Source of the DNA: Nocardia aurantia
GTDB taxonomy: Bacteria > Actinomycetota > Actinomycetes > Mycobacteriales > Mycobacteriaceae
DNA length: 64,000 bases
Direction of reading: 5' to 3'
Assembly (NCBI RefSeq): GCF_009604425.1
Contig: NZ_WEGI01000002.1
Coordinates: 248,001-312,000, forward strand
The position numbers and the translations under genes were made by a program. Below the pieces are notes generated by a model. The model made no database searches, was not told the DNA's origin, and was given only the letters and a program-made list of their open reading frames with translations. Below, piece after piece: positions 39,806 to 47,443 of this stretch. Every line of letters starts with the position of its first letter. The stretch's first letter is position 1.

Positions 39806-41370
39806 TGCCCCGCTCCTGCCAGTTCCCGATCGGCCGGTTGCCGGACCGCCTGATACACCTGCCTGCCGTAGGTGAGCAGCTTCTGCCGCACCGGGAACAG
39901 GCCCTGCGGCCGCAGGATCATCATGACCACCAGCGCGACACCGAAATACAGATATTTGAGGTCACCGAGATTCTGCGCCCCGCCGGGGCGGAACAACAAC
40001 ACGCTGCCCAGCAGCAGGGCCGCCATGATCCCGGTGAAGATGGTCAGCGTGATCACCGCGCGGCGCGGCCACGGCGGCAATCGGTCACCGAGGTTGCGCA
40101 ACACCAGGATCAGCGCGACGAACGCCACAACGTCGACCACCAGCAGCACGTAGCCGGTGGTCTCGTCGGACACCAGATGCACCGAGGTGAGCCGGGCCGG
40201 CAGATACGCGATGATGAACGCGCCGACCAGCACGCCGAGCTTGTTGCCCTGGCCGCCGATGACCACCGCGCACAGGAACAGCATGGAGTTGACCACGTTG
40301 AACTGGGTCGGATTCACGAACTGCACCTGACCGGCGTACATCGCGCCGGACATACCGCCGACCGCGGCGCCGATGGTGAAGGCCCACAGCTTGTACTTGA
40401 ACGTGGGCACGCCCATGATCTCGGCGGCGTCCTCGTCCTCGCGAATGGCCACCCAGGCGCGGCCGACCCGGCTGCGCTCCAGATTGCCGACCACCAGCAG
40501 CATGATCACGATCAGCACCATGCCCAGCCAGTACCAGTAGGTGCCGTAACCGGCGCGGTCCAGCGGGTTCAGGGTGGACGGATCGCCCACGTTGCCGGCC
40601 GAGAACACGCCGTCCGGCTTCTGCGCCGACTCGTCGACGTGCGGAAAGGCGACCTCGGACAGGCCCAGGCTGCCGTTGGTGATGTCGTCGAGGTTGTCCG
40701 CGAGCAGGCGGACGATCTCACCGAAGCCGAGGGTCACGATCGCCAGGTAGTCGCCGCGCAGCCGCAGCGTCGGCGAGCCGAGGATCAGCCCGGACAGCGC
40801 GGTGACCACCGCCGCCAGCGGCAGGCAGGCCAGCCAGGCCCACTTCGGGTCCAGCCAGCCGCCGTGGGTCTGGTTCCAGGGGCTGTTCTTGCTGGTCAGC
40901 AGGGAGACCGTGTACGCGCCGACGGCGTAGAAGCCGACGTAGCCGAGGTCGAGCAGGCCCGCCTGCCCGACGACCACGTTCAATCCGATCGCGACCAGGC
41001 AGTACATCGCGACCTGGGCCATCACCAGGCCGAAGTTGTAGGCCGGGGTGTCCATGCCCGGCGGCGGGTACAGCGGCAGCAGCGCCAGCAGGATCAGCAC
41101 CGGCACGCCGACACCCCACTGCGCGGGCCGGGTCAGCCCGCCCCACCAGGTGCGCAGCGAGTCGCCGAGACCGGCCCCCGGCTGCTTCTCCGAGTGGACC
41201 GGCAGGACCGCGGTGTCGTCGGAGGCGCGTCGTTTCGGCGCGGCCCGGGTCCCGTCCTCCGGATCGCGGCGCTTGGGCACGGGCCGGGACGCCTCGTTCG
41301 GATCGCGTCGTTTGGGCACGGGCTTGGGCTTGTCGGGGTTGTACCCCGCTTCGGGACCTTGCTCGGTCAT
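39802..41370 (-). CDS. livM: Branched-chain amino-acid ABC transporter, permease LivM
   Basis: A 522-residue membrane protein, long for LivM. Residues 1-75 are a cytoplasmic extension with three 13-residue repeats built on PVPKRRDP (DNA repeats of 39 bp at about 41210-41327). The permease core follows with about ten membrane segments and family stretches such as VAIGLNVVVGQAGLLDLGYVG, LRLRGDYLAIVTLGFGEIVR and RAWVAIREDEDAAEIMGV. It pairs with LivH. Both ends overlap their neighbours by four bases (ATGA), a sign of translational coupling. The basic repeats may contact membrane or nucleotide and are not found in typical LivM. Confidence 0.93.
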
Positions 41371-42404
41371 GCGCGCGCCCTCCCCAGGCTCTCGCCGAGA
41401 ATGCCGGTGGGCCGCACCATCAGGACCAGGACCAGCACCAGGAAGGCGACCACGTCCCGCCACTGGGTGCCGAACAGGATCTGCCCGTACTGCTCGACCA
41501 CACCGAGCAGCAGACCGCCGAGCAGCGCGCCGCGCAGATTGCCGATGCCGCCGAGCACCGCGGCGCTGAACGCCTTGATCCCCAGGATGAATCCGCCGGA
41601 GTAGATGATGCCGTTCGGGATCTTCACCGTGTACAGCAGCGCGGCGGCGCCGGCGAGCACGCCACCGATGAAGAAGGTCATGACGATCACGCGCTCCCGG
41701 GACACGCCCATCAGGGTCGCGGTGTCGGGATCCTGCGCGACCGCGCGGATGGCCCGGCCGAACCGGGTGCGGTTGATCACCACCTCCGTGCTCAGCGCCA
41801 GCGCCACCGCGGCCAGCACGATCAGGATGGTGATGTTGGTGATGTCGGCGCCGAGGAAGCCGAACTGCTTGGTCGACTGCACCAGGATGATCGGCTGCTG
41901 CGCGTTCGGACCGCCCAGGGACGGAACGAGTTTCGGCAGCACGAAGTGCACGAACTCCTGCAGCACGAAGGACATGCCGATCGCGGTGATGAGGAAGCTC
42001 AGCGGCCGGGCGCCGCGCTTGCGCAACGGCCGGTACGCGACCCGTTCCAGCCCGACGGCCACCCCGCCGGACACCAGCATGCCGACGACCATCGCCAGCA
42101 CCAGGTAGACGCAGGTCAGCACCACGCCCTCGGAGTAGGCATCCGGCGCCGCGGCGAAACCGAACAGCATCAACCCGACCAACTGGCCGAACATGCCGAG
42201 CATGAACACCTCGGAATGCGCGAAGTTGATCAGCCGCAGCACGCCGTAGACCAGGGTGTAGCCCACCGCGACCAGTGCGTAGATCGCGCCGTAGGTCACC
42301 CCGTCGACGGTCAGTCGCCAGAAGTTGTCGAACACGGCCTGGTAATTGAAGCCGATCGAGGCACCGACCAGGTGTACCGAGTCGGCCCAAGTTGTTGTCG
42401 TCAT
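41367..42404 (-). CDS. livH: Branched-chain amino-acid ABC transporter, permease LivH
   Basis: A 345-residue permease of about eight membrane segments. Recognisable LivH stretches are GVTYGAIYALVAVGYTLVYG, LRLINFAHSEVFMLG, RFGRAIRAVAQDPDTATLMG and GIKAFSAAVLGGIGNLRGA. It forms the import channel with LivM. The ATG at 42404 is preceded by GAGGGCG. The open frame extends upstream to 42557 but would read through the intercistronic hairpin at 42442-42484, so the shorter start is right. Confidence 0.94.
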   Translation of the reverse strand: MTTTTWADSVHLVGASIGFNYQAVFDNFWRLTVDGVTYGAIYALVAVGYTLVYGVLRLINFAHSEVFMLGMFGQLVGLMLFGFAAAPDAYSEGVVLTCVYLVLAMVVGMLVSGGVAVGLERVAYRPLRKRGARPLSFLITAIGMSFVLQEFVHFVLPKLVPSLGGPNAQQPIILVQSTKQFGFLGADITNITILIVLAAVALALSTEVVINRTRFGRAIRAVAQDPDTATLMGVSRERVIVMTFFIGGVLAGAAALLYTVKIPNGIIYSGGFILGIKAFSAAVLGGIGNLRGALLGGLLLGVVEQYGQILFGTQWRDVVAFLVLVLVLMVRPTGILGESLGRARA

Positions 42405-42441
42405 ACGTGTTTCGCCCTCATCAGTGGTGCGGCCACGACAA

Positions 42442-42484
42442 CAGCACGTGCGGGACGGACGAGCGGTCCGTCCCGCACGTGCTG
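42442..42484 (-). terminator. Intercistronic hairpin between livK and livH
   Basis: A perfect 19-bp stem (CAGCACGTGCGGGACGGAC with its complement) and a 5-nt loop start 16 bp after the livK stop and end 38 bp before the livH start. In binding-protein operons such hairpins partly terminate or protect the upstream message, so that more binding protein than permease is made. Confidence 0.8.
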
Positions 42485-42499
42485 CGCCGGCGTGACCGG

Positions 42500-43747
42500 T
42501 TACTTGACCGTGTAGATCCAGATCAGCGCGCTGGACAACTCGCCGTTGGGATTCCACTTGTAATGACGGCCCAGACCGTCGCCTTCATAGTTGCGCACGT
42601 AGTCGAGCAGGTCGGCCCGGGTCAGCTTCCCGGCGTCGATGCCCTTGGCGAAGATCGTCGCGATGTCGTATGCCTCGACCGAGTACACACCCGGCGCCTG
42701 GTTGTTGAACGCGGTGTAGTCCTTGGCGAACTTGTCGGGGGCCGGGCCACACGGGCAGGTGAGGGCCGCGCCCTTGGCGGCGCTACCGGCCTGCTTCACG
42801 AACTGCGGATCGTTGACGCCGTCGGGGCCGACGAAGACGGCCTTCACGCCGCCGGACTTCAGCTGCGCCGCCAGGGGCGCGCCCTCGGCGTAGTAGCCGG
42901 AGTAGAAGACCGCGTCCGCGTTCGCGGCCGCGATCTTGGTCACAGTCGCGGAGAAGTCCTTGTCGCCGGCCTTGACGCTGGCCGCGCAGCTGGGATCGGC
43001 AGCGGCGCCGAGACCCTCGTTGATGCTCTTGGCCAGGCCGGTGCCGTAGTCACTGTTGTCCTGGACGACGCAGACCTTCTTGTAGCCGGCGGTGCCCACC
43101 AGGTACTTGGCCACCGAGGGGCCCTGCACGTCGTCGTTGGCCAGGCCGCGGAAGAAGGTGGTCCAGCCGTTCTGGGTGAGCGTCGCGTTGGTCGCCGACG
43201 CGGTCACCGACACCAGGCCGCCGTCGCTGAGGATCTTGCCGGTCGCCTTGGTCTCACCCGAGAAGGCCGGGCCCACCAGGCCGATCACCGACTTGTCGGC
43301 GACGATCTGCGGGATCACGCCGGTGGCCTTCTGCGGATCGCCCTCGGTGTCCCAGGTCTTGAGCTCGATCTTGCACCCGGGGTTGGCCTTGTTGTGCTGG
43401 TCCAGGGCCAGCTTCGCACCGTCGGCGATGTTGATACCGAGCGCCGCGTTCGAACCGGTCAGGGCGCCGGCGAAGGCGATGGTGGTGCCGGCCGGGCAGG
43501 TGGCCTTGCCGTCGCCTGCCGGATCGGCGGCCTTCGCGGTGTCGGTGGCCGGGACGGACTTGCCGTCCGGGTCGACCTGCGTGACCGGCTGGATGGAGAG
43601 GGCGCCGGCACTGCTGGACCCGGAGGTCTCCGAGCCGCCACCACTCGTCGTCGTCTTCGAACTACACCCCGTGAGCACCAGGGCGGCAGCCGCACCGAGA
43701 ACCAACAAACCTCGCGTGGTACGACCGCGCCGTGTCGAGCTGAGCAC
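42500..43747 (-). CDS. livK: Branched-chain amino-acid ABC transporter, substrate-binding lipoprotein
   Basis: A 415-residue periplasmic-binding protein of the LivK/Leu-Ile-Val class. The lipobox LVLTGC puts the lipid anchor at Cys28, followed by a Ser/Thr/Gly linker. The ligand domain shows TIAFAGALTGSNAALGINIADGA, VIGLVGPAFSGETKA and VFYSGYYAEGAPLA. GTG at 43747 follows AGAGGTG. It is the first gene of the liv operon and is separated from livH by a strong hairpin. Confidence 0.94.
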   Translation of the reverse strand: MLSSTRRGRTTRGLLVLGAAAALVLTGCSSKTTTSGGGSETSGSSSAGALSIQPVTQVDPDGKSVPATDTAKAADPAGDGKATCPAGTTIAFAGALTGSNAALGINIADGAKLALDQHNKANPGCKIELKTWDTEGDPQKATGVIPQIVADKSVIGLVGPAFSGETKATGKILSDGGLVSVTASATNATLTQNGWTTFFRGLANDDVQGPSVAKYLVGTAGYKKVCVVQDNSDYGTGLAKSINEGLGAAADPSCAASVKAGDKDFSATVTKIAAANADAVFYSGYYAEGAPLAAQLKSGGVKAVFVGPDGVNDPQFVKQAGSAAKGAALTCPCGPAPDKFAKDYTAFNNQAPGVYSVEAYDIATIFAKGIDAGKLTRADLLDYVRNYEGDGLGRHYKWNPNGELSSALIWIYTVK

Positions 43748-43955
43748 GTTTCACCTCTACGTTCTGCGCAACCCCCCGGCTGGCCGAGAGGGGGCCGATC
43801 ATGTCGGCCCAGGCTCAGAACATAGCGTCGCCGCGTTAGCTCTGCATCACATTCGAGTCATCGGTATGGCGTTCGCACACGATAAACACGGCACCGTGTT
43901 GCCGCCGTGTAAACACATGGCTATTCCACTGCGCGCGAATAGCGCCGACGGCCCG

Positions 43956-44582
43956 CTACGACTTCGGCGCCAAATTCTCCAGCACCACTTCGGCTACGGC
44001 CTTCATGGTCGTGCGGCGGTCCATGGCGGTGCGCTGAATCCACTTGAACGCCTGCGGTTCGGACAGGCCCTGCGTCTGCATCAGCACACCCTTGGCGCGC
44101 TCGACCAGTTTCCGGGTCTCCAGGCGTTCCGAGAGATTCGCCACCTCGCTCTCCAGCGCGGAGATTTCGTGGTAACGGCTGGCCGCCAGTTCGATGGCGG
44201 GCACCAGATCCGATTTCGTGAAGGGCTTCACCAGATAGGCCATCGCACCCGCGTCGCGAGCCCGCTCGACCAGGTCGCGCTGGCTGAAGGCGGTCAGGAT
44301 CACCACGGGCGCAACGCGTTTCGACGCGATCTCGGCAGCCGCGTCGATCCCGTCCCGGCGCGGCATCTTCACGTCCATGATCACCAGATCCGGCCGCAGT
44401 TCCTCGGCCAGATCCACCGCCTGCTGGCCGTCGCCGGCCTCACCCACCACCTGATAGCCCTCCTCGGAGAGCATTTCCACCAGGTCCATCCGGATCAGCG
44501 CCTCGTCCTCGGCCACCACCACCCGCTTCGCGGCGGCGGCCCCGGGGGCGTCCTTGTTGGCGCCCCCTGCTGTCGTTCCCAT
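43956..44582 (-). CDS. pdtaR: ANTAR response regulator PdtaR
   Basis: A 208-residue AmiR/NasT-type regulator nearly identical in layout to M. tuberculosis Rv1626. The receiver domain (about 20-135) has the acidic pair EDE, phosphoacceptor Asp70 in LVIMDVKMPRRDG, and the TAFSQRDL and LVKPF stretches. A coiled coil links to the ANTAR RNA-binding domain (about 145-205: ERLETRKLVERAKGVLM, then AFKWIQRTAMDRRTTM). It acts with a PdtaS sensor kinase, not in this window, and prevents termination by binding paired hexaloop hairpins. The ATG follows GAGGGG. I saw no ANTAR target hairpin pair nearby. Confidence 0.96.
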   Translation of the reverse strand: MGTTAGGANKDAPGAAAAKRVVVAEDEALIRMDLVEMLSEEGYQVVGEAGDGQQAVDLAEELRPDLVIMDVKMPRRDGIDAAAEIASKRVAPVVILTAFSQRDLVERARDAGAMAYLVKPFTKSDLVPAIELAASRYHEISALESEVANLSERLETRKLVERAKGVLMQTQGLSEPQAFKWIQRTAMDRRTTMKAVAEVVLENLAPKS

Positions 44583-44784
44583 AGATAGACCCCTCATGTC
44601 TCCGATGCCGATACTCGACGCAGTACCGGCAACGACGCCACCCCTACCACCGCACCGGCACACCCGAGTAGCTAAAGCGTACCGGTGAACTCCGGCTGCC
44701 AACCCATCTACCCTGCACGGACCGATCGGCATCACACCGATTCGGTTTCCCGGCGCGGCTCGGGCTATGATGTGCGACCAGTGC

Positions 44785-44868
44785 GCCGAGTTGGCGGAAC
44801 AGGCAGACGCGACGGTCTCAAAAACCGTTGTCCTCACGGACGTGTGGGTTCGAGTCCCACACTCGGCA
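44785..44868 (+). tRNA. tRNA-Leu (anticodon CAA)
   Basis: A class II tRNA of 84 nt. The acceptor arms are GCCGAGT and ACTCGGC with discriminator A. The anticodon stem ACGGT/ACCGT encloses loop CTCAAAA, giving anticodon CAA. A long variable arm (TGTCCTCACGGACG) and a T arm GTGGG-TTCGAGT-CCCAC are present. The 3' CCA is not encoded. It would read UUG codons, which are rare in this high-GC genome. Confidence 0.96.
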
Positions 44869-44886
44869 CAGAATTTCCGGCGGTGC

Positions 44887-44911
44887 CGGCGGTGAATTCC
44901 CAGCACCGCCG
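44887..44911. terminator. Hairpin after tRNA-Leu
   Basis: An 8-bp stem CGGCGGTG/CACCGCCG with a 9-nt loop begins 19 bp after the tRNA. A second small hairpin CCCGG-TTTCT-CCGGG follows at 44925-44939. Either could end the tRNA transcript or the leftward Roadblock operon. Confidence 0.5.
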
Positions 44912-44971
44912 CCGTGTGATTCATCCCGGTTTCTCCGGGGGTGTTCCGTGCGACCCGGTCGCTGAGTCGTG

Positions 44972-45343
44972 TTACACCTCGAGTTCCTCTTCGATGGTCT
45001 TCAGGCGGTGGCGGGCCAGGGCGAGATTCGCCCGGCCGCGATCCAGCGCCAGATAGAGGAACAGGCCCTTGGATTTACGGCCGGTCATCGGCCGGATGAT
45101 GTGGTATTGCGCGGAGAGGGTGATCAGGATGTCCTCGATCTCCTCCTTCAGGCCGAGCTGATCGATCGTGCGCATCTTGGAGCGCACGACCTCGGTGTTG
45201 CCTGCCGCCGCGACCTGCAGGTCCAGCGATTTCGAGCTGCCGAGCATGCCCAGTGCCATACCGCTGCCGTAATCGACGACCGCGGCCCCGATCGCGCCAT
45301 CGATGGTCATCATGTCCTTGAGAGCCAGATCCATATTGCTCAT
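44972..45343 (-). CDS. Small Roadblock/LC7-like protein, last gene of the operon
   Basis: A 123-residue protein. It has the alpha-beta pattern of the Roadblock fold: a first helix (LALKDMMTID), strand GAIGAAVVDYGSGMALG, helix EVVRSKMRTIDQL, then strands ILITLSAQYHIIRPM and GLFLYLALDR, and a final helix. Its first strand pair reads like MglB-type GTPase partners. The ATG has AAGGA upstream. It follows a second Roadblock gene by 59 bp. No function can be assigned beyond a likely scaffold or GTPase-regulator role. Confidence 0.78.
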   Translation of the reverse strand: MSNMDLALKDMMTIDGAIGAAVVDYGSGMALGMLGSSKSLDLQVAAAGNTEVVRSKMRTIDQLGLKEEIEDILITLSAQYHIIRPMTGRKSKGLFLYLALDRGRANLALARHRLKTIEEELEV

Positions 45344-45402
45344 GCCGATTCCTTTTCCTTTTGTTCTTGTTCTCGGGGTTCTGCGTTGCGGGGGTTGATG
45401 AT

Positions 45403-45897
45403 TCATCCGGTATCGGTGATCCGGTCCGTGCCGGGCTCGTCCACGGCAGGCTTGAGGTGGTCGGCGATCGCTCGGGCCGCCGGCCGGGATTCCAGGTGCA
45501 GCCGGCCCACGTTCACGTCGGGGCCGGCGAGCACGGTCAGCGAGGTCCAGCCGGCGGCGTAGATCACCGCGTAACCGTCGGTGCCGTTGACCACCACCTC
45601 GTGGAAGCCGCCGCCGTGCGCGGTGGTGACCAGCCGGTGCGACACCGCCAGTTGCGAGGCCGCCAGCGCCGCGATGCCGTTGGGTTCGATGTGCGACGGC
45701 AGATCGTGCGCGACGAGCAGGCCGTCATTGGACGCCACCAGCGCGCCGGTCAGCTTGGGCAACCGCTCCCGTAGCGCCCGCAGTTCGGCCAGCACCTTCG
45801 GATTCGGTTCGGATCCGGGCATCGCCACCTTCGTAAACCTCCCTATGAATTCGCCGAGCACGGTGCTGCGCGTGTTCCTTCGCAGTCGCAAGGTCAC
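45403..45897 (-). CDS. Roadblock/LC7 domain protein
   Basis: A 164-residue protein with a Roadblock/LC7 domain at about 35-140: RERLPKLTGALVASNDGLLVAHDLP, then NGIAALAASQLAVSHRLVTT, HEVVVNGTDGYAVIYAA and WTSLTVLAGPDVNVGRLHLE. These dimers often act as co-regulators of small Ras-like GTPases. The GTG at 45897 overlaps the preceding stop (GTGA) and has GGAGGAG in front. An internal ATG at 45822 with GAAGGTGG is a good alternative and would drop a 25-residue basic leader. Both starts could be used. Confidence 0.85.
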   Translation of the reverse strand: MTLRLRRNTRSTVLGEFIGRFTKVAMPGSEPNPKVLAELRALRERLPKLTGALVASNDGLLVAHDLPSHIEPNGIAALAASQLAVSHRLVTTAHGGGFHEVVVNGTDGYAVIYAAGWTSLTVLAGPDVNVGRLHLESRPAARAIADHLKPAVDEPGTDRITDTG

Positions 45898-47051
45898 ACG
45901 AACTCCTCCAACGCCGTCCTGAGCCGGACCAGCAACTCGCGATCCACCGGTTTCCAGATCTCCGGCACCGCGGCGGCCTCGGACCGGGCCAGGGCGGGGA
46001 CGGGAGCTGGGCCGCTCGCGGCTTCGCCAGGTCCCGCGGCTGCGGCGTGACGCGGCCGCGCGGCAGCTGCACCGCTCGGCCCGGGTGCAGCCGCCTGGCG
46101 GGGTCCGGCCAAAGGTGTGCCGCCGCGAGCCGCCCCGGTCGTGCCGTGCGATCCAGCCGCAGCGCCGTCATATGGTCCGACCGCAGGCGCGCCGCCGGGC
46201 CCTGCTCCCGCCGCATCACGCGGTCCGGCCGCATGGCGCGGTCCCGCCGTGGACGAATCGCGCGGTCCCGCAGGGGGGTTCGGATCACCCGGCATACGCG
46301 GGGTGGGCGCGGGGGCTTCCGGGGGGATCACCGTGATCCGGCGGCGGCGCGGCAAGGGTGCGAGGCCGGTCGGGGGCGGTGTTGTGGTCGGTACCGCGCG
46401 CGGTGGGGGCGGGGGCGCCGGGCGGACCGGAATCGGCGCCTCGAGCAGTCCTACCCTGGTGAGCCGCCGCACGGCCACCAGACAGCCGTAGCTGGTGCGG
46501 CCGAGATCACCGGCGATCCCGGCGATGCTGCGCCGCGCGTCGGCGGCCGCGAGGATCTCGGCCTCGCCGCCGGTGAGCGGCACCCGCTTGCGGCGGGCGC
46601 GGCGCGCGGGCACCACCGGTGCGCGGTCGACCAGTTCCAGCGGCCACGGTCCGGGTTCGGCGGCGTGGCGTCGGTCGCATTCGTGCACCAGCACCTCGAG
46701 CGGGATCCGGCAGACGGCGGCCAGCCACTGCGCGGGCGCCGGGCGGAACGCGGGGGTCCCGGGTTCGGCGAGCAGGAAATAGGCGGCGTCGAACACCGAG
46801 AGCATGGCCAGCATCTGCATCCGCGGCCGGCGCAGGATCGGACCCGGATCGCCCGCCTGCGCGCGCTGCCAGTCGTCGGCGGTGGCCAGGCCGGTCGTGA
46901 TCACCAGTTGCTCGAGGCCGGGGGTGCGCGGACAGGCCGCGCCGCTGATCCGGCCCTCGGCGAAGTGCAGCACGCCGTCTCCGACGGTCAGCGTGCCGGT
47001 GGATCGCTCGTCGGCCAGTCGCCGCAGTTCCGCGGTGAGCGCGTCACCCAT
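45894..47051 (-). CDS. DUF4388-like protein with long Pro/Ala/Gly linker
   Basis: A 385-residue protein. Residues about 1-130 look like a DUF4388/PATAN-type domain (STGTLTVGDGVLHFAEGRI, PRMQMLAMLSVFDAAYFLL), and about 130-205 may be a winged helix (GGEAEILAAADARRSIAGIA, YGCLVAVRRLTRVGLLE). Residues about 210-355 are a low-complexity linker of Pro, Ala and Gly with repeated GPR(H/D)AAG-like units. A short helix at the end (DRELLVRLRTALEEFV) may dock to a partner. It overlaps the Roadblock genes on both sides (GTGA and 8 bp), so the three are coupled. The assignments are from pattern only. Confidence 0.72.
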   Translation of the reverse strand: MGDALTAELRRLADERSTGTLTVGDGVLHFAEGRISGAACPRTPGLEQLVITTGLATADDWQRAQAGDPGPILRRPRMQMLAMLSVFDAAYFLLAEPGTPAFRPAPAQWLAAVCRIPLEVLVHECDRRHAAEPGPWPLELVDRAPVVPARRARRKRVPLTGGEAEILAAADARRSIAGIAGDLGRTSYGCLVAVRRLTRVGLLEAPIPVRPAPPPPPRAVPTTTPPPTGLAPLPRRRRITVIPPEAPAPTPRMPGDPNPPAGPRDSSTAGPRHAAGPRDAAGAGPGGAPAVGPYDGAAAGSHGTTGAARGGTPLAGPRQAAAPGPSGAAAARPRHAAAAGPGEAASGPAPVPALARSEAAAVPEIWKPVDRELLVRLRTALEEFV

Positions 47052-47424
47052 TGCCGCCCCCGGTCAGCTCGGCGAGGATCCCTCGCACCCGGAATCGCGC
47101 GAACGCGAGATTGCTGCCGCCCTCGGCATCGAACACCGAATGCACGAACAACCGCCCGGCGTAGTCCCCGTCCACCAGATTCAGCAGGTGGAATCGCGTT
47201 GCGCCGCTGACGATCAACTCGGCGCCGCCGTCGCCCACCGCCAGCGCCGGGCAGCCCAGCACCGCGCGGACCACATCGGTGGTACCGGCGGCGTCCTCGT
47301 GCTCGTCCAGCGGGTCGTGCGAGCCGGCCGCCGCGACCGCCAGGCCGCTGGCCCCGTCCACCAATGTCACACTGCGCGCGCCGGGTATCGCCATGATCTC
47401 GTCCAGACAGCTGTCGATCCCCAT
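47044..47424 (-). CDS. Roadblock-like protein
   Basis: A 126-residue protein with a Roadblock-type alpha/beta pattern: a short helix (CLDEIMAI), strand pair GARSVTLVDGASGLAVAAAG, helix DVVRAVLGC, strands ELIVSGATRFHLLNLV and GRLFVHSVFD, and a closing helix (NLAFARFRVRGILAEL) that resembles the end of the small protein encoded at 44972. The ATG at 47424 has GGAG nine bases before it. The 3' end overlaps the DUF4388-like gene by 8 bp. The family call is from fold pattern, so confidence in function is low. Confidence 0.72.
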   Translation of the reverse strand: MGIDSCLDEIMAIPGARSVTLVDGASGLAVAAAGSHDPLDEHEDAAGTTDVVRAVLGCPALAVGDGGAELIVSGATRFHLLNLVDGDYAGRLFVHSVFDAEGGSNLAFARFRVRGILAELTGGGNG

Positions 47425-47443
47425 CACCGAGCACTCCGACCCA

